From Betaproteobacteria bacterium UBA3031 (lineage in GTDB: Bacteria; Pseudomonadota; Gammaproteobacteria; Burkholderiales; Eutrophovitaceae): a DNA stretch of 15,024 bases. Location of the stretch: the NCBI GenBank assembly GCA_002367635.1, contig DFDI01000042.1:12626-27649 (forward strand), written 5' to 3'. A program made the translations under genes and the position numbers. How positions within the stretch are numbered: the stretch's first letter is position 1; each line of letters opens with the position of its first letter. Shown here piece by piece: positions 1 through 7,530 of this stretch. The notes under the pieces were generated by a model. The model was not told the origin of the DNA. It worked only from the letters and a program-made list of their open reading frames with translations, and did not search any database.

Positions 1-20
1 CAGCCTTGGCTGCCTTTTTT
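1..20 (+). terminator. Tail of a rho-independent terminator from an upstream gene
   Basis: The window opens with CAGC-CTTG-GCTG followed by CC and six T. This is a short stem with a tetraloop and a U-tract. If the two bases just before the window are GG, the stem would extend to six base pairs through the trailing CC. It presumably ends a rightward gene outside the window. The stem is cut by the window edge, so its strength cannot be judged. Confidence 0.5.
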
Positions 21-84
21 AATTCGGAATATTTTTAACGTTTTTCAGTAAACTTTGGGAACACCTTAATCGCACAAAATTACG

Positions 85-1749
85 ATGCTGAGACCAGGAT
101 CTTATTTTAGGCACGAACAAACGGCAGTCAGCATCACTAATAATCCGATGTTGCTCACTGCTCTGCTTTGCATCGCTTGGACAATATTCGGCCTCATTGG
201 TCATGACCCTTGGAAATCAGAAGAAGCAGTACTCGTTAGTCATTTAGTCCAATTCACAAACAGTGATTTCTGTCTTGACCTATTAGCTATAAACGGACTG
301 CCGCTGGCTGGGCCACTGTTCTATGCGACCGCACTTAGTTTTATGGAAGCTTGGGGCTCTCTTCTCGCACCTCATGACGCTGCTAGACTCGCCCTATCTA
401 TCTGGCTTTTGTCTGCGATCCTGTTTACCGGCCTCACAGCCAGTGAGTTATGGGGACGAACTCAATCCTGGTTAGCGCCTCTACTCCTTATAGGGTCTGT
501 AGGACTCTTAGTTAAATCGCATCAACTATCAGCCACTCCAGTACTTATCTCTGGGTTAGCAATCTTCTTTTATGGTCTTGCCATCGCACCACGGAGATCG
601 ATGATTGGTGGAATATGGTTAGGAATCGGAATCTCAATTATTCTCTTAGGGACCGCCACTCAGAATGTGGCTATCCCACTTCTTACCATTGTTTTGATGT
701 CACTCGTGAATTTCAGATACCGTGGATTGAGGTTTATATTCTCTCTAGCAATTGCAGGCTTAATCCTCATCGCGTCTGCGGGAATATGGCTTACCATCCT
801 TCATCAAAGCGATGCCACGTTCCCAGCACGCTGGATTGCTAATGCTTGGTCAGGGTCAACTGATTCATTTAGGGTTCCTACCATTAATGACATTATTTAC
901 CCGGCTTCGGTATTCCCATGGTTCACCTGGCCCACTTGGATCTTCTTGATTTGGTCACTATGGGTTGAAGGGAGAGAAGGGCTCAAACGCAAAGAACTAC
1001 AATTACCCATCGTACTATGGATAACAATCACCTTAGTTTTAGCGTTCACCAACATCAATAAAGAATCTGGACTAGCCCCAATCTTATTACCGTTTGCTTT
1101 AATTGGATCCATTGCTGCGGGACGAATACCTAGAAGTTTTGGCAATGCACTTTACTGGTTTTCGATTATGGTCGCAGCATTCTTCACTATAGCGGTCTGG
1201 ATTTATTTTTCAGCATCCTATTACGGATTTCCACAAGAGTTATCTGAACACCTGCTGAGATTGCAACCCGGGTATAAGTCTGGAAATAGAAATGTTGCCG
1301 TATTAGTCGCGGCGCTGATTACTGCGACATGGTTTTTGCTACTTTGCAACATCAAGAGACGACCAGAAAGTGCTATTTTGATCTGGGCGATCAATTTGAC
1401 AGTCGGGTGGATGCTGACTGTATTACTGCTTTTTCATTGGATAGACGAACGGAAGACGTATGCGCCAATGGTTCACTCAATGATGCAACACATCGAGCCT
1501 AATTACAGCTGTATCATTGCCCAAGTAGGGCCTGCGCAAAGAAGTCTAATCCATTATTTTGGGGGAATTGTAACCACCGATATTTATTTAGAAAACAATG
1601 GTCAAAGCTGTACCTACCTAATCTACCAAGATATTTGGGACGCTGACAATGACATTGAATTACCTTGGCATATGATTTGGGAAGGTGGCCGCGCAGGGGA
1701 TAAAGTGGAGCGCTATACACTATACAAGAGAGAAATAGGTTTAAATTAG
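85..1749 (+). CDS. GT39/ArnT-like polytopic membrane glycosyltransferase
   Basis: A 554-residue inner-membrane protein with about ten or more hydrophobic segments, starting at residues 22-40 and running to about 455, then a soluble C-terminal tail of roughly 100 residues. After the first membrane segment lies the acidic motif DPWKSEEA (residues 41-48). This matches the first periplasmic loop of GT-C enzymes such as ArnT, where an acidic residue acts on a polyprenyl-phosphate sugar donor. The family moves sugars from lipid-linked donors to lipid A, glycans or proteins outside the membrane; the acceptor here cannot be told. I kept the ATG at 85. An internal ATG at 148 would remove only the cytoplasmic lead, and neither start has a clear Shine-Dalgarno. 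Its stop TAG shares one base with the GTG start of hslO, which suggests co-transcription. Family placement is fairly sure, substrate unknown. Confidence 0.75.
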   Translation: MLRPGSYFRHEQTAVSITNNPMLLTALLCIAWTIFGLIGHDPWKSEEAVLVSHLVQFTNSDFCLDLLAINGLPLAGPLFYATALSFMEAWGSLLAPHDAARLALSIWLLSAILFTGLTASELWGRTQSWLAPLLLIGSVGLLVKSHQLSATPVLISGLAIFFYGLAIAPRRSMIGGIWLGIGISIILLGTATQNVAIPLLTIVLMSLVNFRYRGLRFIFSLAIAGLILIASAGIWLTILHQSDATFPARWIANAWSGSTDSFRVPTINDIIYPASVFPWFTWPTWIFLIWSLWVEGREGLKRKELQLPIVLWITITLVLAFTNINKESGLAPILLPFALIGSIAAGRIPRSFGNALYWFSIMVAAFFTIAVWIYFSASYYGFPQELSEHLLRLQPGYKSGNRNVAVLVAALITATWFLLLCNIKRRPESAILIWAINLTVGWMLTVLLLFHWIDERKTYAPMVHSMMQHIEPNYSCIIAQVGPAQRSLIHYFGGIVTTDIYLENNGQSCTYLIYQDIWDADNDIELPWHMIWEGGRAGDKVERYTLYKREIGLN

Positions 1750-2630
1750 TGGAGAATACACTGCAACGATTTTTGTTTGAGCACTCGAACATACGTGGGG
1801 AGATTGTAAGCCTCGACAGTTCTTGGAAAAGTGTTTTAGCCCGCAGAAACTATCCACCTTCAGTCAGAAAATTGTTGGGGGAAATTACTGCGGCTACAGC
1901 CTTGCTATCTGCAACAATAAAACTTGACGGGACCTTATCGATCCAATTTAAAGGCCAATCCGCGTTACTGTTATTGCTCGCTGAAACTTCGGGGAAATCT
2001 AGCTTTAGATCTACCGCAAAGTGGCGAGACAACAAAGAACTTGCAGAACCAAATGTAAATCTTCTAGCCCAAGGGACTCTCGCGGTAACCATTACGCCAA
2101 AAAAATCAGGGCAGGCCTACCAAGGCCTCGTGAATGTAGACAGCGACTCTATTCAGAAATCTCTAGAAGAATACATGCAACAGTCCGAGCAATTGACTAC
2201 GCGGCTATGGCTTGCCTCAAATGACCAAAAGGCTACGGGCATCTTGCTGCAAAAGTTACCCATGGAACATCGTGACGTATCTGACGATTGGCATCGGATC
2301 ACGACTCTCGCGTCTACAGTTACAAACGAAGAATTACTAACCCTAGACTTCGAAACAATACTCAAGCGACTATTTCACGAAGAAACCATTCGGGTATTTG
2401 AAGAAAATCCCGTAATTTTTTCGTGCTCATGTTCGGAAAACAGAACTGAGGGAATGCTTCAATCCCTCGGAGAGTCAGAAGTGCGAGCTATTTTAAGTGA
2501 GGAAGGCAACGTCAACATTACCTGTGAATTCTGCGGAAAGAATTATATTTATTCGTCATCCGGAATAGATCGAATATTTTCCAATGAATCCCGAGAGTCC
2601 ACGCGAAAGACTCATGGCTTTATCAATTGA
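1749..2630 (+). CDS. hslO: Hsp33 redox-regulated chaperonin
   Basis: A 293-residue cytoplasmic holdase chaperone that is switched on by oxidation and unfolding of its C-terminal zinc domain. The N-terminal substrate-binding domain begins with QRFLFEHSNIRGEIV (residues 6-20), typical of the family. The redox switch is complete: C226 and C228 form the CxC pair and C259 and C262 form the CxxC pair, together binding Zn(II) in the reduced state. Length matches the usual 285-300 residues. The start is GTG inside the TAGTG junction with the upstream glycosyltransferase, so translational coupling is likely. The next in-frame Met is residue 143, too late to be the start. hslR follows after about 40 bases, mirroring the hslR-hslO pairing of E. 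coli in reverse order. Identification is very secure. Confidence 0.96.
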   Translation: MENTLQRFLFEHSNIRGEIVSLDSSWKSVLARRNYPPSVRKLLGEITAATALLSATIKLDGTLSIQFKGQSALLLLLAETSGKSSFRSTAKWRDNKELAEPNVNLLAQGTLAVTITPKKSGQAYQGLVNVDSDSIQKSLEEYMQQSEQLTTRLWLASNDQKATGILLQKLPMEHRDVSDDWHRITTLASTVTNEELLTLDFETILKRLFHEETIRVFEENPVIFSCSCSENRTEGMLQSLGESEVRAILSEEGNVNITCEFCGKNYIYSSSGIDRIFSNESRESTRKTHGFIN

Positions 2631-2671
2631 TAGACGCAGCGCCTCTTTACCTAACCATTTGATGTCACATC

Positions 2672-3067
2672 ATGGCTGCTGAAAAACAAGTTCGATTAGA
2701 TAAATGGCTATGGGCTGCACGATTCTACAAAACAAGAGCCCTCGCCGCTAATGCAATTACCAACGGACGGGTTAAGGTCAATGACGCAAGAACCAAACCG
2801 TCAAAACAACTCAGCGTAGATGACAAAATAAATATCCAATTGAGTCCAATGTCATGGGATATCCAAGTCAAAGAACTCTCCAGCCAGCGGGTGTCAGCTG
2901 ACTTGGCTAAAAATTTCTATACGGAGTCCCCTGAAAGTGAGCATCAAAGAAACACGCTAACTGAATCACTCAAATTGGCAAAACAACTGCAAACTCCTAA
3001 TTATGGAAGCAGACCAAACAAGAGGGGTCGGCTACAAATTATCCGCTTCAAACAAAATGAAAGTTAA
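2672..3067 (+). CDS. hslR: Hsp15, S4-domain ribosome-rescue RNA-binding protein
   Basis: A 131-residue protein with an N-terminal S4 RNA-binding domain (about residues 7-60). Its signature VRLDKWLWAARFYKTRALA is followed by ITNGRVKVNDARTKPSKQL. The basic C-terminus contains RPNKRGRLQ (about residues 114-122), equivalent to the RPTKRDRR-like tail of Hsp15. In E. coli, Hsp15 binds 50S subunits that carry a stalled nascent chain with tRNA after premature dissociation, and helps recycle them. The gene lies 41 bases after hslO in the same direction and probably shares its transcript. The ATG at 2672 gives the expected N-terminus, although no strong Shine-Dalgarno is visible. Confidence 0.93.
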   Translation: MAAEKQVRLDKWLWAARFYKTRALAANAITNGRVKVNDARTKPSKQLSVDDKINIQLSPMSWDIQVKELSSQRVSADLAKNFYTESPESEHQRNTLTESLKLAKQLQTPNYGSRPNKRGRLQIIRFKQNES

Positions 3068-3251
3068 ACAACCTTGTGTAGCGCAATAAATAAGGAAAAA
3101 ACAAAGTATTCATACTTACGGCAAGATTGTTGCAATACAATATTTAAATCGGATTAAAAATATAGGTTCCAAGACTATAAAAATAAAAATCGGTGACCTT
3201 AAGAATTACGCCAATATTGTCGAGAAGTAAATAACTCATGAGGGAAAGAAA

Positions 3252-4439
3252 ATGATTGATGAGCGCGAAGTCGTAGTTGTATCTGGAGTTAGGACAGCAA
3301 TCGGGGATTACGGTGGCTCTCTTAAAGACTTTGCGCCTACCGATCTGGCGGCAAAATGTATTAAAGAGGCGCTTTCGAGAGCCAAGGTTGAGCCCCAAGA
3401 TGTCGGCCATGTCGTCTTTGGGAATGTGATTCATACTGAACCTAAGGATATGTACTTTGCGCGAGTAGCGAGTATGAATGGCGGTCTTCCAAAAGAAGTT
3501 CCAGCTCTGACCCTGAATAGACTGTGTGGCAGCGGATTACAAGCCATCGTGACTGCGGCACAAATGATTAAACTAGGCGATACGAACATTGCAGTGGCTG
3601 GTGGAGGTGAATCTATGAGCCGATCCAATTACTGGCTACCTACCGCTCGATGGGGATCCAAAATGGGTGACCAAACAATCATTGATTCTATGGTTGGTGC
3701 GCTCTCAGACCCTTTTGAGGGTATGCATATGGGAGTGACTGCTGAAAATGTTGCCTCTGAGTATAAATTAAGCCGAGATACGCAAGATGCCTTCGCGCTG
3801 GAGTCACATCAAAGAGCTGTTAGAGCGATTAAAAATGGGTGGTTTAAAGAGCAAATTCTACCTATCGAAGTAAAACATGGCAGGTCGACTCGAATCTTTG
3901 ATACAGACGAGCACGTTCGTGAGGATGTTTCGTTGGATAGTCTCGCTAAGTTACGCACGGTGTTTAAAAATGAGGGGACAGTAACAGCAGGAAATGCCTC
4001 AGGCATCAATGATGGGGCAGCCGCTCTTGTACTCATGGAAAAAAAGGAAGCCGAGTTACGAGGGATCAAACCCCTGGCTCAACTGGTCAGTTACGGGCAC
4101 TCTGGCGTAGATCCCAGAGTCATGGGGTTAGGCCCTATACCAGCCGTTAAAAGCGCTCTAGCAAAAGCAAACCTCGATATAAGCGATATTGATATTGTCG
4201 AATCAAATGAAGCCTTTGCCGCTCAAGCGTGTGCGGTTTCTAACAGCTTAAACTTTGATCCAAGCAAGACGAACCCCAACGGCGGCGCCATTGCTCTGGG
4301 ACACCCTGTAGGCGCTACGGGCTCAATCATTACAATTAAGGCCCTCTACGAACTGAAGCGAATTCAAGGACAATACGCACTCGTCACTATGTGTATCGGA
4401 GGTGGTCAAGGTATAGCTGCGATATTCAAAAGCATATAA
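3252..4439 (+). CDS. bktB: Beta-ketothiolase / acetyl-CoA acyltransferase, BktB type
   Basis: A 395-residue thiolase that condenses two acyl-CoA units, or cleaves 3-ketoacyl-CoA. All catalytic elements are present: the nucleophile C92 in NRLCGSGLQ, H351 in ALGHPVGATGS, and the acid-base C381 in CIGGGQG. The N-terminus (REVVVVSGVRTAIG) and internal segments such as VVFGNVIHTEPKDMY and GVTAENVA resemble BktB of Cupriavidus necator closely, as I remember that sequence. BktB supplies C4 and C5 ketoacyl-CoA for polyhydroxyalkanoate synthesis. A Shine-Dalgarno (GAGGGA, about 3240-3245) precedes the ATG by seven bases. A phasin gene remnant lies downstream, supporting a PHA role, but no phaB or phaC is in view. 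A catabolic thiolase role remains possible. Confidence 0.9.
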   Translation: MIDEREVVVVSGVRTAIGDYGGSLKDFAPTDLAAKCIKEALSRAKVEPQDVGHVVFGNVIHTEPKDMYFARVASMNGGLPKEVPALTLNRLCGSGLQAIVTAAQMIKLGDTNIAVAGGGESMSRSNYWLPTARWGSKMGDQTIIDSMVGALSDPFEGMHMGVTAENVASEYKLSRDTQDAFALESHQRAVRAIKNGWFKEQILPIEVKHGRSTRIFDTDEHVREDVSLDSLAKLRTVFKNEGTVTAGNASGINDGAAALVLMEKKEAELRGIKPLAQLVSYGHSGVDPRVMGLGPIPAVKSALAKANLDISDIDIVESNEAFAAQACAVSNSLNFDPSKTNPNGGAIALGHPVGATGSIITIKALYELKRIQGQYALVTMCIGGGQGIAAIFKSI

Positions 4440-4618
4440 CCCGATTTTGGACTGATCACACTAGCAAACCACCCTTTCAGGCCGTTATATATGTAAGTAC
4501 ACACTTGCAATTTTAGCTCTACAAGTATTGCTCTCTGCAGCTAATTCTTCCTTGGAATTAAAAAATGTAAGTTATTGATTAAAATAGTTAAAAATTACAA
4601 TACTATCTGTCAAATATT

Positions 4619-4646
4619 TTGACAACTCGTCTGACCTTTCTAAAAT
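4619..4646 (+). promoter_or_regulatory. Sigma70-type promoter of the phasin gene
   Basis: A perfect -35 box TTGACA (4619-4624) is separated by 16 bases from a -10 box TAAAAT (4641-4646). Transcription would start near 4653, giving a 5' leader of about 50 bases before the ATG at 4704. This is the best promoter match I could find in the window, as expected for an abundant granule protein. It is a pattern match only. Confidence 0.65.
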
Positions 4647-4689
4647 AGACCGTAATTTAATCCATTGCACAAATATTGTCTTAGCCATC

Positions 4690-4694
4690 GGAGG
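4690..4694 (+). promoter_or_regulatory. Strong Shine-Dalgarno of the phasin gene
   Basis: GGAGG at 4690-4694 lies nine bases before the ATG at 4704. Most genes in this window have weak or no visible Shine-Dalgarno, so this marks 4704 as a genuine start even though the downstream frame is broken. Confidence 0.75.
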
Positions 4695-4703
4695 CAGTAG
4701 AAC

Positions 4704-5092
4704 ATGGCTACATTTGATCAATTCTCGATGACTCAAGACGAAGCGATCCCTGAATTGAATGCTATTGGCACCACAATCAGCAGCAGAGCTCCAGACAAAA
4801 CCGCAACCCACATTAGAAGCAATAACCGAATATTATAAAGCAGCTATGCATATCACTAGCGAAAGCGACTGCAGAGCTCTCTAGATTATTAGAACAAACC
4901 ATAAAAGGCACGAATGCCAGCATTGCAAAAAACATAGATGTAATTGATGAAAATACTTATCCGGGCGCTTCGCTAATGACCTCCGCGGTAAAAACAGCTA
5001 TGTCATTTACAAATTATGTATTTGTCACAGCAAAAAAATCCAAACAACAAACTCAGCAAGCTGTAAATACAACTGTAGCAACAGTAGCTTAA
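4704..5092 (+). pseudogene. phaP: Phasin (PHA granule-associated protein), frame-disrupted
   Basis: Three frames together read as a phasin (Phasin_2-like), a small amphipathic protein that coats polyhydroxyalkanoate granules. Frame one, from the ATG at 4704, gives MATFDQFSMTQDEAIPELNA and then leaves the family pattern, stopping at 4836. Frame two (about 4762-4881) gives LLAPQSAAELQTKPQPTLEA then ITEYYKAAMHITSES, matching the phasin middle. Frame three (about 4871-5092) gives AELSRLLEQTIKG, then a stretch aligning with the usual NAPAGSE...VKSA region and an Ala/Thr/Gln-rich tail. Compared with remembered phasins such as PhaP1 of C. necator, about 30-35 residues are missing between frames one and two. 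Removing one T near 4870 rejoins frames two and three (ESDAELSRLLEQ). Promoter, ribosome site and terminator are intact. It is either a recently broken gene or an assembly error. Neighbouring bktB supports the identification. Confidence 0.75.
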
Positions 5093-5143
5093 GGCCACCG
5101 CATCGACAAAGACAAAAAAGACGAGGCGAATCCTCCACACATC

Positions 5144-5193
5144 AACTACAAAAAATACCTCTATTAACGTTGATAGAGGTATTTTTTGTAGTT
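5144..5193. terminator. Bidirectional rho-independent terminator with 21-bp perfect arms
   Basis: The left arm 5144-5164 and right arm 5173-5193 are exact reverse complements around the 8-base loop TAACGTTG. The core stem TACCTCTAT/ATAGAGGTA is flanked by six A on the left and six T on the right, so it can terminate transcription from both sides. It ends the phasin transcript about 50 bases after the stop codon. It also insulates pgi, which lies to the right. Confidence 0.9.
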
Positions 5194-5240
5194 TGACGGG
5201 TAACCCAGCCAACCTTACTATGGTGTATCAAAACAAATTT

Positions 5241-5268
5241 TTAACACGTGCACTGTAGAGATTAATAC
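5241..5268 (+). promoter_or_regulatory. Possible pgi promoter
   Basis: TTAACA (5241-5246) and TAATAC (5263-5268) are separated by 16 bases, upstream of the pgi ATG at 5303. Both boxes deviate from consensus and the assignment is tentative. A promoter is expected here because a strong terminator lies just upstream. Confidence 0.3.
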
Positions 5269-5302
5269 CCTCATTTAATGTGCCCGCAACAAATATCGCC
5301 AT

Positions 5303-6916
5303 ATGCCTAGACTATTTAACTCATCCACATGGAAGAATCTCGAGGAATGCGGAACAGACCCCAACCTTGGGACGATTGCAGAACTCTTCAATGAAGATCC
5401 TAGTCGGCCCGAAAAATTCTCACTCGAGCTCGGCGGACTCTATCTCGACTACTCTAGAAATCAAATAAACGAAAAAATACGGGATTTACTCTTAACTGTT
5501 TGCGATCACACGCACCTAAGGGATCAAATCACGGCGATGTTTTCGGGGAAAAGAATAAACACTTCCGAAAATAGAGCCGTGCTGCATACCGCACTGAGGT
5601 CGAGCAGTATAAAAAGCTCTGAGGGGCCACCAGACGAAATAAGAGCATCCACCCGTAAAAACCTGGAACAGATGCGCATACTGTCCAACAAATTTAGAGA
5701 TGGGGCACTCATTGGCGCTACGGGGCAAAAGATCGATGCCGTCATAAATATCGGCATTGGCGGCTCTGACCTAGGACCCAAATTAGTGTACTCAGCTCTG
5801 AGGAGCGATGGTGATCCACGCGTCCTATTCGTATCCAATATCGACGAATCAGACTTAACTGAAAAACTTAACAACGTTAACCCAGCTAAGACGCTATTCA
5901 TAATAGCGTCTAAAACCTTCACCACTGCAGAAACAATTACAAATGCTAAAAAAGCGCTATCTTGGCTAACACGAACATTAAACGTTAACGACAAAATCGC
6001 GATTGAACATCACTTTGTCACCACCACGGCAAACCCCTCTGCTGCAGAAAAATTTGGCATCAAACCAGAAAATATTTTTGAATTCTGGGACTGGGTAGGT
6101 GGTAGATATTCGCTTTGGTCTGCGGTCGGACTCCCGATTTCTATCGGACTAGGATTTGAAGAATTTGAAGCGCTCCTAAAAGGTGCCGAAGAGATGGATC
6201 TTCACTTTAATAGCGCTCCCGCCGCACTTAACTTGCCGATCATGCTCGCACTTGTAGGTATTTGGCATATAAACTTTAGAAATCACTCCGCTCAAGCGAT
6301 ACTTCCTTACACAGAGCGTCTTTCATTGTTCCCAGAATACCTGCAACAACTCGAAATGGAGAGCAACGGCAAGATGGTCGACAAATCCGAGTCAGCCATA
6401 CACTACACCACCGCTCCAATCATTTGGGGCTCCAGAGGAACAAACTTCCAACACAGTTTCGCACAACACCTACACCAAAGTCCGATAGTAACCCCCTGCG
6501 ACTTTATTGGTGTCGTAAAGAACAGTAAAAACCACCAAAGTGTCAAACCTTTACTCGCCAACTGCCTTGCGCAGATCGAGGCCCTAGCATTTGGAAATCG
6601 AAACCGAGAGGCATTGAGTAAAAAAACAAAACCATCACGAATTATTGAGGGGAATCGTCCTTCTAATGTGATTATTTTAGACGAATTAAATGCAAAAACA
6701 TTAGGTAGCCTGATCGCATTATACGAACACAAAGTATTTGTTCAGGGGATCATTTGGAACATCAACTCTTTCGACCAATGGGGTGTTGAGCTTGGGAAAT
6801 CGCTCGCAACGACAATTGAGAAAAAGTTAAATTCGAATGATAAAGCTCACGGAAAATTTAATTCCAGCGCCAATTTAATTGAACGCATCAACACGCTGAA
6901 ACAAAGGTCTAACTAA
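5303..6916 (+). CDS. pgi: Glucose-6-phosphate isomerase
   Basis: A 537-residue cytoplasmic enzyme that interconverts glucose 6-phosphate and fructose 6-phosphate. The sugar-phosphate binding segment VINIGIGGSDLGP (residues 147-159) and IASKTFTTAETITNA (201-215) are present. The catalytic residues are all in place: E353 in MESNGK, H384 in GTNFQHSF and K499 in ELGKSLA. FEFWDWVGGRYSLWSA (259-274) is the family signature. The length is close to the usual 540-550 residues. No in-frame start lies upstream near the ATG at 5303, and no clear Shine-Dalgarno is visible. The gene is likely monocistronic, between the bidirectional terminator and the convergent orn gene, with which it overlaps by eight bases. 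The identification is secure. Confidence 0.97.
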   Translation: MPRLFNSSTWKNLEECGTDPNLGTIAELFNEDPSRPEKFSLELGGLYLDYSRNQINEKIRDLLLTVCDHTHLRDQITAMFSGKRINTSENRAVLHTALRSSSIKSSEGPPDEIRASTRKNLEQMRILSNKFRDGALIGATGQKIDAVINIGIGGSDLGPKLVYSALRSDGDPRVLFVSNIDESDLTEKLNNVNPAKTLFIIASKTFTTAETITNAKKALSWLTRTLNVNDKIAIEHHFVTTTANPSAAEKFGIKPENIFEFWDWVGGRYSLWSAVGLPISIGLGFEEFEALLKGAEEMDLHFNSAPAALNLPIMLALVGIWHINFRNHSAQAILPYTERLSLFPEYLQQLEMESNGKMVDKSESAIHYTTAPIIWGSRGTNFQHSFAQHLHQSPIVTPCDFIGVVKNSKNHQSVKPLLANCLAQIEALAFGNRNREALSKKTKPSRIIEGNRPSNVIILDELNAKTLGSLIALYEHKVFVQGIIWNINSFDQWGVELGKSLATTIEKKLNSNDKAHGKFNSSANLIERINTLKQRSN

Positions 6917-7454
6917 CGATAAAGTGCTCTCGATAATACTTAAGCTCATCAATTGACTCTTCCACGTCGGCTAGCGCCTCATGCTTCCCGTGCTTCACTA
7001 ACCCCTTGATTGTCTCCGGCTTCCAACGTTTAGCCAGTTCTTTCAAAGTAGACACGTCAAGATTTCGGTAATGGAAATAAGATTCCAATTCCGGCATCCA
7101 TTTGGCCATGAAGCGCCTATCCTGACATATTGAATTCCCACACATGGGGGACGTATTCGGAGGTACGAATCGTTTCAGATACTCGAGCGCTGATTGCTCT
7201 ACTTCGCTTTCGTGGCTCGTGGACATCTTGATACGCTCAATGAGACCACTCTTGCCATGAGTTTTTTTATTCCAAGCATCCATTCCATCAAGAATGACCT
7301 CAGATTGATGAATGACCCAAACGCCACCCTCACCCAAAACATTCAACTCGGAGTCAGTAATAACGATCGCCAGCTCAATAATACGGTCGTGCTCCGGGAG
7401 GAGTCCCGTCATCTCCATATCAAGCCAAATTAAATTTTCAGTACTTTGAGGCAT
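6909..7454 (-). CDS. orn: Oligoribonuclease (3'-5' exoribonuclease)
   Basis: A 181-residue DEDDh exonuclease that degrades two- to five-nucleotide RNA, including pGpG from c-di-GMP breakdown. The catalytic residues are visible: D12 and E14 in LIWLDMEMTGL, D112 in QDRRFM, H158 and D163 in HEALADVEESI. The length equals the typical 180 residues. The gene converges on pgi, and the final eight bases of the two genes overlap. On its upstream side it is divergent from the M48 peptidase gene across 76 bases. A TATAAT box on the minus strand (7463-7468) lies only eight bases before the ATG, so the message may be nearly leaderless. Confidence 0.96.
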   Translation of the reverse strand: MPQSTENLIWLDMEMTGLLPEHDRIIELAIVITDSELNVLGEGGVWVIHQSEVILDGMDAWNKKTHGKSGLIERIKMSTSHESEVEQSALEYLKRFVPPNTSPMCGNSICQDRRFMAKWMPELESYFHYRNLDVSTLKELAKRWKPETIKGLVKHGKHEALADVEESIDELKYYREHFIVS

Positions 7455-7462
7455 AATTCATG

Positions 7463-7468
7463 ATTATA
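7463..7468 (-). promoter_or_regulatory. Probable -10 box of orn
   Basis: On the minus strand this reads TATAAT exactly. It ends eight bases before the orn ATG (7454), which would put the transcription start within a few bases of the start codon. I could find no good -35 box at 16-18 bases spacing, so the call is tentative. Confidence 0.35.
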
Positions 7469-7530
7469 ACTATCATTGAGCATCAAGTTCTTCGTTAAAA
7501 TTCGTAACATCTAACACTAGTCAAAAAATT

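Larger units (their letters stand above)
4440..4703. other. Intergenic region before the phasin gene
   Basis: AT-rich, with no convincing reading frame on either strand. It contains one weak hairpin just after the thiolase (TGTAAGT-ACAC-ACTTGCA, 4492-4509, one G-T wobble, then ATTTTA) that might be a poor terminator. It also contains the phasin promoter and ribosome binding site, listed separately. Confidence 0.5.

Noticed and set aside
3130..3181. TTGCAA and several AT-rich -10-like boxes upstream of the thiolase
   Set aside because: Multiple weak alternatives in an AT-rich stretch with no pairing clearly better than the rest, so no promoter was called.
4572..4811. A 79-codon minus-strand open frame over the phasin promoter and 5' end
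   Set aside because: The plus strand here carries a good promoter, a Shine-Dalgarno and a phasin-like N-terminus, which explain the sequence better. The antisense product has no recognisable features.
4704..5092. Programmed ribosomal frameshifting in the phasin gene
   Set aside because: No slippery heptamer or downstream pseudoknot is evident at either switch, two shifts would be required, and part of the domain is missing. Decay or sequence error is simpler.
5524..5994. A 156-codon open frame on the minus strand within pgi
   Set aside because: It is antisense to a highly conserved part of pgi, has no ribosome site or recognisable domain, and is the usual shadow of a long gene.
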